Shown in pieces: positions 6,060 to 12,231 of a stretch of 13,360 bases of DNA. Numbering within the stretch: the first letter of the stretch is position 1; every line of letters begins with the position of its first letter. This stretch comes from Acetobacteraceae bacterium. Its GTDB lineage: Bacteria > Pseudomonadota > Alphaproteobacteria > Acetobacterales > Acetobacteraceae. The stretch is taken from NCBI GenBank assembly GCA_947446625.1, contig CANFIE010000062.1, forward strand, positions 1-13,360. Direction: 5' to 3'. The notes below the pieces were generated by a model that was not told the DNA's origin, did not search any database, and saw only the letters and a list, made by a program, of their open reading frames with translations. The position numbers and the translations under genes were made by a program.

Positions 6060-7019
6060 CTATTGCGGTTGCACGCCCAAGGCCCGCAGCGTGGCACCGG
6101 TGCGTTCGCTCTCCGTGCGCAGCATGGCGGCCAACTCCGCCCCTGGCATGTAGCTGACCACCGCGCCGGTGGCGGTGGCAATGGCCCGATAGGCCGGGTC
6201 CTCCACCGCCGTGCGGCAGGCGGCCTGGTAGCGCGCCAGCACCGGCTGCGGCGTGCCGGGCGGGGCATACAGCCCGGCGAAGCTCTGCTGCACCATGGCC
6301 ACGCCCTGTTCCGTCACCGTTGGCACGCTGGGGAATTCCGGGTGGCGCTGGGCCGAGAACACCGCGACCAGCCGCATCTCGCCACTGCGCACCATGGCGC
6401 CGGCGGCGGCCACGGAAACCGCGGCGAAGTTTAGCCGCCCGGCATAGGTCTCGGTGAAGGCGGGGCCGTCACCCCGATGCGGTACATGGGTGAACTCCAC
6501 CCCCGCGGCGGCCTGGAAGCGCTGCATCGCCAGGTCGGGCAGCGAGTTGATGCCGGCGCTGCCAGAGGTGAAGGGGCCGCGCTTTCCGGCGGCAATCAGG
6601 TCGGCCACGGTGTGCACGGGTGAATCGGCGCGGACGGCGATGGAGATGACGTTTTCCGCCACGTTGCAGATGCTGGCGAGGGCTTCCGGCTGGTAGCCAA
6701 GCTCACGCACCAGATGCGGCTGCACCACCAGCGGGGTCATGGCGGTATAGGCAATGGTCCAGCCATCGGCCGGGCTGGCGGCCAGGGCGCGCATGCCCAC
6801 CACGCCGGAAGCGCCCTCGCGCTGAAGGATGACGACAGGGTGGCCAAGCAGGCGGCCAAAGGCATCGGCAAACACCCGGGCGGAACCGCCGCCCGCCGCC
6901 GGGAAGGGGCTGAGCATGGTGATCGGGCGATCGGCCTGGGGCTGGGCTTGTTGCGCCTGGGTGGGCATGGGCAGCAGCAGGGCGGCCAGGGCGCCCAGCC
7001 AGCGTTTCGGGGCACGCAT
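6060..7019 (-). CDS. Divergent Bug/TctC-family periplasmic solute-binding protein (Bug 4)
   Basis: A Bug-family binding protein of 319 residues with a signal peptide (hydrophobic core LGALAALLLPMP, 8-19, then TQAQ). The fold is clear from SPFPAAGGGSARVF (37-50), SPADGWTIAY (82-91), THVPHRGDGPAF (177-188), PSVPTVTEQGV (230-240) and FAGLYAPPGTP (247-257). It differs from the other four: the Asp that closes the PFAPGGGxD loop is A47, and the pocket Asp at Bug 2 D198 corresponds to S202. The ENRxGA motif reads LQREGA (65-70). It may bind a different ligand, or act as a sensor accessory rather than a transporter part (inference). GGAGGAGA lies just upstream of the ATG; the frame extends upstream to 7250 without signal-peptide character. 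It lies between the histidine kinase and the monooxygenase, all on the minus strand. Confidence 0.9.
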   Translation of the reverse strand: MRAPKRWLGALAALLLPMPTQAQQAQPQADRPITMLSPFPAAGGGSARVFADAFGRLLGHPVVILQREGASGVVGMRALAASPADGWTIAYTAMTPLVVQPHLVRELGYQPEALASICNVAENVISIAVRADSPVHTVADLIAAGKRGPFTSGSAGINSLPDLAMQRFQAAAGVEFTHVPHRGDGPAFTETYAGRLNFAAVSVAAAGAMVRSGEMRLVAVFSAQRHPEFPSVPTVTEQGVAMVQQSFAGLYAPPGTPQPVLARYQAACRTAVEDPAYRAIATATGAVVSYMPGAELAAMLRTESERTGATLRALGVQPQ

Positions 7020-7032
7020 CCTTGTCTCCTCC

Positions 7033-7060
7033 GCCGCCGTTGTTCGGCTGTGTTGGCGGC
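7033..7060 (-). promoter_or_regulatory. Inverted repeat abutting the Bug 4 ribosome binding site
   Basis: Read on the minus strand, GCCGCC (7060-7055) pairs with GGCGGC (7038-7033) across a 16-nt loop. The second arm runs directly into GGAGGAGA (7032-7025), so folding would place a stem against the ribosome binding site. An effect on translation is inference; six-base GC arms are common by chance. Confidence 0.3.
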
Positions 7061-7065
7061 AGCCT

Positions 7066-7114
7066 AGCGTCTGATCGTCGCCGGTGGAAACACCGGCGGC
7101 GTGAATCAGCCGCT
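7066..7114 (+). repeat. Structured dispersed repeat, copy C
   Basis: Same architecture as the copies at 3652 and 12106. AGCG (7066-7069) pairs with CGCT (7111-7114); a T/C mismatch (7070, 7110); CTGAT (7071-7075) with ATCAG (7105-7109); a TGA bulge (7102-7104); then an 11-bp helix (7076-7086 with 7091-7101, including one T-G pair) closed by a GAAA tetraloop (7087-7090). Only the CTGAT/ATCAG stem and the C/G pair next to it match the other copies in sequence. The GNRA strand is the plus strand, opposite to both flanking genes (histidine kinase and Bug 4). Confidence 0.7.
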
Positions 7115-7146
7115 CGAACAACGACGGGCGAAAGGTGGTGCGGGCG

Positions 7147-10053
7147 CTACCCGGCGCTGTGGATATCGGCGCCCAGGCCGTGGCGCTGCTGCCAGGCAGC
7201 CAGAACCTCGGTGCGGGCCTGGCGCAGGCTGGCCAGCAGGGTGGCGGCATCCTCGTCCAGCGCCTGGTTCAGCGCGGCCCGCTCGGCGGCGCCGGCGCGG
7301 CGGCCCAAGGCCAACGCGCCCAGGGCATAAGCGCCGCCGGCAAAGGCGTGCAGCGCCTGGGCGGCGGCGGCGTGGTCCTGGGTGGCCAGGGCCTGTTCCA
7401 GCCTGTCCAGTGCGGCATTGGTGTCGCGGCCAAAGGCTTCGCCCAACTGGCGCAAATCCTCGGCGCCCAGCACGGCAGCCAACTCGGCGCTGGTGGTGGC
7501 GTCCAGCAGCGTTGTGGTGGCTTCCGGCGCAGTGTTGGCCGGCTGGATTGGGCCGGTGGCCTGCATCACCTGTTCAATGGTGTTGAACAATTGCTCGGAC
7601 GAAAATGGCTTGGAGACATAGCCATTCATGCCGGCTTCGCGGCTGGCTTCCTGGCTGGCCACCATGGCGTTGGCGGTAAGACCAATAATGGGAATATCGC
7701 TGATGGGCGGCCGCAGCGCGCGAATGGCGCGGGTGGCAGCCAAGCCGTCCATGTCCGGCATCATCAGGTCCATCAGCACCAGCGCGTATGGCATGTTGCG
7801 CACGGCTTCCACCGCTTCCAGCCCATTGCCCACCGCATCCACCCGGTGGCCGGCCTGTTCCAGCATGCGGGTGGCCACCAGCCGGTTGGTGCTGTTGTCC
7901 TCGGCCAGCAGAATGCGCAGGCGCTGGCCGCTGCGCGCACCGGGGCGGGGCGCGGGCGCTGGCAGGCTGGGTGCGTTGGGCGCGGCCTGCAGCATGATGG
8001 TGAAGCTGAAAGTGCTGCCCTGGCCCGGGGCGCTGCGCACGTCGATATCGCCGCCCATCTGCCGCACCAGCCGCCGGCAAATGGCCAGCCCCAGGCCGCT
8101 GCCGCCGAAGCGGCGCGAGACGGAACTGTCGGCCTGGGAGAATTCGGCGAACAGGCGCTGCTGCGCTTCGGCGGAAATGCCGATGCCGGTATCCGTCACG
8201 GCGTAGGTCAGGGCCAGCCGGCCGCCATGGGCGGGGTGGACCGAGAGCTGAATGGTGACGCTGCCGACCTCAGTGAACTTGATGCCGTTGCTGATGAGGT
8301 TGACCAGAACCTGGCGCAGGCGGCCGGGGTCGCCCATCGCGCTGCGCGGCGCGGCCTCGGCCACCTTGGCCTGCAGCAGCAGCCCCTTTGCCTGGGCCTG
8401 GGGCTGCATCACATCCAGCGTGGTGGCCAACTCGTCACGCAGGTCAAACACCGTGCTTTCCAGCTCCAGCCGGCCGGCTTCCAGCTTCGAGAAGTCCAGG
8501 ATGTCATTCACCAGCGTCAGCAGATGGCCGCCGGATTCACGGATGAGCCGGGCGTATTCCTTCTGCTGCGGCGCCAATTCGGTATCCAGCAGCAGGCCGG
8601 AAAGGCCGATCACACCGTTCAGCGGCGTGCGGATCTCATGGCTCATCATGGCCAGGAAGTCGGTGCGGGCGCGGCCGGCGGCCTCGGCGTCATCGCGGGC
8701 CTGCTGCAAGGCTTCCAGCGTGTGGCGGCGGTGGGTGATGTCGGTATAGGTGCGGACAATGCCGCCATCGGCGGTGTGGATGCTGCGCACCTCCAGCACC
8801 AGGCCATTGGGACGCACACGTTCATACACCGCGCTGTGCGCGTCTATCCCGCCGCGGCTGGCCAGGCTTTTCACCGGCTCCGAGCCCTTGACGTCGAACT
8901 CGCCATTGTCGAGCTGCCATTGCAGGATGGTGTCGAAGCGCAGGTTGGGGCGCAGCACCATCTCGGCGGGCAGTCCGAGCAATTCGGCGGCGCACTGGTT
9001 GATGACCGGCACCCGGCCATCCTGCGTCACCATCATGATGCCCTGGCTCATGTTGCGCAGGGTAATGGCCAGCGCGGCGCGGCTTTCCAGCAGGCGGTGG
9101 CGCTGGCGGGCCAGCAGCAGGCAGATCAGCGGCAGCAGGGTGCTCAGCCCGATGCCAAGCAGGATGTAGAGCTGGTCGGCCCGCTGCCCGGCGCGCATGA
9201 CCTCGGCGACCTGCAGCCCCACCACCACGCGCAGCGGCTGGCCGGGCACCTTGCGCCAGGCAATGAAATGCTCATCAGTCGCGCCGGCAAAGCCCGCCCG
9301 CACCTGGCCTTCGCCGCTGCCCAGCACCCAGCGCTGTGCCGCGGGCAAGGGTTGGCCCAGTTGGGCCGGGCCTTCAGGTGCGCGGGCCAGGGTAACGGCC
9401 TCGTCGTTCAGCAGGGCAATGAAGCCATTGCCGATCGCGATGGAGGCGTAGAACCGCGACAGCACGGTGGGGTCCAGCGAGATGACCACCACGCCGGCTA
9501 TCCTGCCCAGCGCGTCATTCAGCCGGCGGCTGAACTGGATGGAGGTCCGGCCCGAGACACGGCCAACCACGGGGCGGCTGATGAACAGGCGGTCCTGGCC
9601 GGGGTTGTCCAGGTGAACCGCCACATGCTCGCGGTCGCGCAGGTTTACGGGCGCGGTGCTGGGGGCCACCAGGTTGCCCGCGCGCACCATGCCATCGGCG
9701 CCCACGATGGTGATCTGCATGGTGACGCCATGGGTAAAGCGCTCTGCCCGGGCCCAGTCATCCAGTTGGAAGCCCACGGGGTCGCGCGCATAGCTTTGCT
9801 GCACGAACAGCGCGGTCTGGTCCACCAGGTCTACAGTGCGGGAAATATTCTCACTGAAGCTGCGCGCCAGGTTGGCGGCATCGCGAAAGGCGCCCTGCAC
9901 GGCGTCGTGCCGGCTTTCCGACATGCGGAACAGCAGCAGGCCCCAGACCACGGTGAGGGTAAGCAGGCACAGCGCAACCACGCCCAGCGGCAGGCGCCGC
10001 AGGGTGGCTAACCATTTGGCGCGGGGTGGCGGGCTGGCCATGGCTATGGGCAA
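7147..10053 (-). CDS. Membrane hybrid sensor histidine kinase with receiver and degenerate HPt domains
   Basis: A 968-residue inner-membrane sensor kinase. TM1 (about 21-43) and TM2 (about 294-314) flank a 250-residue periplasmic region resembling a double Cache/PDC sensor (for example NLRDREHVAVHL, 137-148; RTSIQFSRRL, 169-178). A PAS-like domain follows (about 330-440). HisKA carries H472 in MMSHEIRTPLNGVIG (469-483). The ATPase has N589, DTGIGIS (621-627) and GGSGLGL (650-656). The receiver has D719, D762 in LMDLMMPDMDG (760-770), T793 and K815. A C-terminal HPt-like helical bundle has H902 in HAFAGGAYALG (902-911 plus one), with Ala where HPt domains normally have Lys. The start is TTG with AAGGA 7 nt before it; an ATG at 10041 lacks a site at proper distance. 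No separate response regulator is in the window. It lies 127 bp upstream of Bug 4. Confidence 0.95.
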   Translation of the reverse strand: MPIAMASPPPRAKWLATLRRLPLGVVALCLLTLTVVWGLLLFRMSESRHDAVQGAFRDAANLARSFSENISRTVDLVDQTALFVQQSYARDPVGFQLDDWARAERFTHGVTMQITIVGADGMVRAGNLVAPSTAPVNLRDREHVAVHLDNPGQDRLFISRPVVGRVSGRTSIQFSRRLNDALGRIAGVVVISLDPTVLSRFYASIAIGNGFIALLNDEAVTLARAPEGPAQLGQPLPAAQRWVLGSGEGQVRAGFAGATDEHFIAWRKVPGQPLRVVVGLQVAEVMRAGQRADQLYILLGIGLSTLLPLICLLLARQRHRLLESRAALAITLRNMSQGIMMVTQDGRVPVINQCAAELLGLPAEMVLRPNLRFDTILQWQLDNGEFDVKGSEPVKSLASRGGIDAHSAVYERVRPNGLVLEVRSIHTADGGIVRTYTDITHRRHTLEALQQARDDAEAAGRARTDFLAMMSHEIRTPLNGVIGLSGLLLDTELAPQQKEYARLIRESGGHLLTLVNDILDFSKLEAGRLELESTVFDLRDELATTLDVMQPQAQAKGLLLQAKVAEAAPRSAMGDPGRLRQVLVNLISNGIKFTEVGSVTIQLSVHPAHGGRLALTYAVTDTGIGISAEAQQRLFAEFSQADSSVSRRFGGSGLGLAICRRLVRQMGGDIDVRSAPGQGSTFSFTIMLQAAPNAPSLPAPAPRPGARSGQRLRILLAEDNSTNRLVATRMLEQAGHRVDAVGNGLEAVEAVRNMPYALVLMDLMMPDMDGLAATRAIRALRPPISDIPIIGLTANAMVASQEASREAGMNGYVSKPFSSEQLFNTIEQVMQATGPIQPANTAPEATTTLLDATTSAELAAVLGAEDLRQLGEAFGRDTNAALDRLEQALATQDHAAAAQALHAFAGGAYALGALALGRRAGAAERAALNQALDEDAATLLASLRQARTEVLAAWQQRHGLGADIHSAG

Positions 10054-10060
10054 GGCAGGG

Positions 10061-10065
10061 TCCTT
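10061..10065 (-). promoter_or_regulatory. Ribosome binding site supporting the TTG start of the kinase
   Basis: On the minus strand AAGGA lies 7 nt before TTG at 10053. The in-frame ATG at 10041 would be 19 nt away, too far, so the rarer TTG start is favoured. The two choices differ by only four residues. Confidence 0.5.
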
Positions 10066-10280
10066 GGCGGGGTCTGGCTACTCAAACACGAATGCAATGT
10101 TCAACGGGGGCGACAAAACGAAATGGAGCGCGAGGTTCTCTCTGCGACTCCAACCGCAGATTGCACTGCTTTCGGGCCGCAAGAAACCGCCATTCGCCGG
10201 CGGGTTGCTGGCGTGGCGCTGTGGCCCCACCTTGGCCCGGCAACGCGCCGCGCCGCCCCGCCTGGGGCCCGCGCCGCCAG
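10066..10280. promoter_or_regulatory. Divergent intergenic region between kinase and dehydrogenase genes
   Basis: Both neighbours start here and point outward, so promoters in both directions must lie in this stretch. The part at about 10080-10195 is visibly less GC-rich than the flanking genes, as expected for a promoter. I could not identify convincing -35/-10 or -24/-12 boxes, or a clear operator. Confidence 0.4.
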
Positions 10281-10292
10281 GGAGGATTGGGC

Positions 10293-11045
10293 ATGGAATT
10301 ACGCGGTTCGGTGGCGCTGGTAACTGGCGGCAATGGTGGCCTGGGGCAGCGCATCTGCCACGCCCTGGCGCGGGAAGGCGCCCATGTTGCGGTGGTGTAC
10401 GCCCAAAGCAGCGAACAGGCCGAGGGTGTGGCCCGCGAGTTGGCGGCGCGCCACCAGGTGGATGCGGCGGCCTTCGGTTGCGACATTACCGATGCAGCGG
10501 CCGTGACGGCGCTGGTGGCGGCGGTGACCAAGCGCTTCGGCCGGCTGGATATTCTGGTGAATGACGCCGCCTTCAACCACGCCGTGCCCTTCCAGGACCT
10601 GGACAGCCTGACCCCCGCGCTATGGGAAAAGATTATGGCGGTGAACCTGACCGGGCCGATGCTGCTGACCAAGGCGGTGGCGCCCATCATGAAGGCGCAG
10701 GGCCAGGGCAGGGTGGTGAACATCTCCTCGGTCTCGGGGCTGGCACCGGTTGGGTCCTCCATTGCCTATGCCGTCTCCAAGGCCGGGCTGATCCACCTGA
10801 CCAAGTGCATGGCCGTGGCCCTGGCGCCCGAGACGCTGGTGAACTGCGTGGCCCCCGGCCTGCTGGAAGGCACCCGCGCCACCGCCAACCTGCGGGCGGA
10901 ACAGATCGAGCGCTCGGCCTCGGGTTCGCTGCTGAAGAAGGCCGCCGACAAGGAAGACTGCGCCGAGATGGTGGTGACCATGTGCCGCACCGACACCATG
11001 ACCGGCCAGACCGTGGTGATCGACGCCGGCCGGATTTTCCATTGA
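10293..11045 (+). CDS. Short-chain dehydrogenase/reductase (SDR), classical type
   Basis: A cytoplasmic NAD(P)-dependent oxidoreductase of 250 residues, the normal classical SDR size. The cofactor motif TGGNGGLG (11-18) is intact. D64 in CDIT (63-66) matches the adenine-contacting Asp. The tetrad is complete: N118 (AVNLTG), S146 (NISSVSG), Y159 and K163 (YAVSK). The structural NNAG motif reads NDAA (90-93), a minor oddity. The C-terminal MTGQTVVIDAGRIFH fits FabG-like members. Its real substrate is unknown; many such proteins oxidise secondary alcohols in catabolic pathways. GGAGG at 10281-10285 is 7 nt before the ATG. Bug 3 begins 87 bp downstream on the same strand, so the two probably form an operon or a functional pair. 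Confidence 0.9.
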   Translation: MELRGSVALVTGGNGGLGQRICHALAREGAHVAVVYAQSSEQAEGVARELAARHQVDAAAFGCDITDAAAVTALVAAVTKRFGRLDILVNDAAFNHAVPFQDLDSLTPALWEKIMAVNLTGPMLLTKAVAPIMKAQGQGRVVNISSVSGLAPVGSSIAYAVSKAGLIHLTKCMAVALAPETLVNCVAPGLLEGTRATANLRAEQIERSASGSLLKKAADKEDCAEMVVTMCRTDTMTGQTVVIDAGRIFH

Positions 11046-11067
11046 ACCCTTGGCACTGAACCCTTGG
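11043..11067 (+). repeat. 11-bp direct repeat at the end of the SDR gene
   Basis: TGAACCCTTGG occurs at 11043-11053 and again at 11057-11067, with 3 bp between copies. The first copy contains the SDR stop codon. Origin could be a small tandem duplication or a pair of protein-binding half-sites for control of Bug 3. Confidence 0.5.
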
Positions 11068-11080
11068 GCTGGCGCTTGGG

Positions 11081-11103
11081 GGGCAGGCTTCGCTATTCTG
11101 CCC
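11081..11103 (+). promoter_or_regulatory. Stem-loop upstream of Bug 3
   Basis: GGGCAG (11081-11086) pairs with CTGCCC (11098-11103) around an 11-nt, more AT-rich loop, 17 nt before the GGGAGGA binding site of Bug 3. It may be a leader hairpin or an operator. The loop contains TATTCT, but no well-spaced -35 box supports a promoter. Confidence 0.3.
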
Positions 11104-11132
11104 GCCAAAGCGAGAGTCCCGGGAGGAAGTTG

Positions 11133-12107
11133 ATGCGCGATTTCGGAAGGCGGGTGGCCCTGCTGGGGCTGCCGCTGTTGCTGGCGGCCCCCGCCGTGCG
11201 GGCTCAAGGCGCCTGGCCCAACCGCCAGGTGCGGATTGTGGTGGGCTTCGCCGCCGGCGGCGCCAACGACATCATGGCCCGGCTGTTGGCCAACAAGCTG
11301 GGCGAGACCATGCCCGGCGCCACCTTCGTGGTGGAAAACCGCCCTGGCGCCGGCACGCTGCTGGCCGCCGAGCACGTGGCCCGCGCCACCCCGGATGGCT
11401 ACACGCTGCTCTACGCCTCCACCTCCACGCTCATCACGCCGCTCATCAACCGTGGCTCGCAGCTGGATATTCCGCGTGACTTCGCCGCCATCGCCATGGC
11501 GCAGAACTCGCCGCTGCTGATGGTCTCGCGGCCCGACTTTCCGGCGCGGACGCTGGCCGAGGTGATTGCCCTGGCCAAGGCGCGCGCTGGCCGGCTGACC
11601 ATTTCCCATCCCGGCAGCGGCGGCATCAACCACCTCTCGCTGGCGGTGCTGATGCGCCAGGCCGGCATTGAGCTGACCATGGTGCCCTACAACGGCAACC
11701 AGCCTTCGCTCACCGCCCTGGTGCGCGGCGACGTGGACCTGGCCAGCGACAGCCTGTTCGCCACCCGCAGCCTGCTGGAAGGCGGGCAGATCCGCTCCAT
11801 TGCCATTACCAGCGCCCAGCGCAGCCCCACCCACCCACAGGTGCCCACCTTTGCCGAGACGCTGCCAGGCTATGAGGTGACCTTCTGGGGCGGGCTGCTG
11901 GCGCCGCGCGGCACGCCCGAGCCGATTTTGGAAACCTTGAACCACCAGGTGAACACCATTCTGCGCCAGCCCGACGTGGCCGAGCGCGTGCGCAGCTTTG
12001 GCGCCGACCCTGGCAGCGGCAGCCGCGCCGACTACACCCGCACCATTGCCGCCGACTGGCAGCGCTGGGGCGCCGTGGTGCGCGAGACCGGGCTGCGCAG
12101 CGAGTAG
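11133..12107 (+). CDS. Bug/TctC-family periplasmic solute-binding protein (Bug 3)
   Basis: A periplasmic Bug-family binding protein of 324 residues. The signal peptide (1-24) reads MRDFGRRVALLGLPLLL then AAPAVRA; the RR pair makes Tat export conceivable, but the motif is weak. Family landmarks: GFAAGGAND (38-46), VVENRPGAGT (66-75), TPDGYTLLY (86-94), TMVPYNGNQPSLTALVRGD (182-200), D206, PTFAETLPGYE (238-248) and GLLAPRGTP (254-262). The start at 11133 is supported by GGGAGGA 5 nt upstream; the longer frame from 11064 begins at TTG without signal character. It follows the SDR gene by 87 bp and is followed after 124 bp by Bug 5. Its TAG stop overlaps the first bases of repeat copy B. The ligand is unknown. 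Confidence 0.92.
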   Translation: MRDFGRRVALLGLPLLLAAPAVRAQGAWPNRQVRIVVGFAAGGANDIMARLLANKLGETMPGATFVVENRPGAGTLLAAEHVARATPDGYTLLYASTSTLITPLINRGSQLDIPRDFAAIAMAQNSPLLMVSRPDFPARTLAEVIALAKARAGRLTISHPGSGGINHLSLAVLMRQAGIELTMVPYNGNQPSLTALVRGDVDLASDSLFATRSLLEGGQIRSIAITSAQRSPTHPQVPTFAETLPGYEVTFWGGLLAPRGTPEPILETLNHQVNTILRQPDVAERVRSFGADPGSGSRADYTRTIAADWQRWGAVVRETGLRSE

Positions 12108-12154
12108 AGCCTGATCCGCGCAGGCGGTGACGCCGGAGCGGTGAATCAGTCTCT
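12106..12154 (+). repeat. Structured dispersed repeat, copy B
   Basis: AGAG (12106-12109) pairs with CTCT (12151-12154); a C/T mismatch (12110, 12150); CTGAT (12111-12115) with ATCAG (12145-12149); a TGA bulge (12142-12144); CCGC (12116-12119) with GCGG (12138-12141); GGCG (12123-12126) with CGCC (12131-12134); and a GTGA tetraloop (12127-12130). The middle stem CCGC/GCGG differs on both sides from CGGCT/AGCCG of copy A, which is compensatory change. The element starts inside the Bug 3 stop codon and lies between Bug 3 and Bug 5, sense to both. Confidence 0.7.
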
Positions 12155-12178
12155 CAAACCCTGCCGCTGCGTTGACAA

Positions 12179-12207
12179 GCCGCCCGCCCGGCGCCGAGGC
12201 TGGCGGC
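12179..12207 (+). promoter_or_regulatory. Inverted repeat upstream of Bug 5
   Basis: GCCGCC (12179-12184) and GGCGGC (12202-12207) are complementary, about 10 nt before the AAGGGAGGAG binding site (12217-12225... start at 12232). Weak evidence on its own; noted because the other four Bug leaders also carry stem-loops. Confidence 0.22.
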
Positions 12208-12231
12208 AACAACCCAAAGGGAGGAGCGCGC

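Noticed and set aside
4819..6153. A 444-codon plus-strand open frame opposite the monooxygenase
   Set aside because: It is an antisense shadow; the minus-strand frame has clear flavoprotein motifs and a ribosome binding site.
7135..10011. A 958-codon open frame on the plus strand opposite the histidine kinase
   Set aside because: It is a mirror of the real kinase gene in GC-rich DNA. Its product is rich in Gly, Gln, His and Ala with no domain, while the minus strand has every kinase motif.
11051..11068. TGGCAC followed by TTGGG as a sigma-54 promoter before Bug 3
   Set aside because: The spacing between the GG and the second box is about 2 bp too long and the essential GC of the -12 box is missing.
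12172..12177. TTGACA as a -35 box upstream of Bug 5
   Set aside because: No -10-like hexamer occurs at 16-18 bp; the following sequence is almost all G and C.
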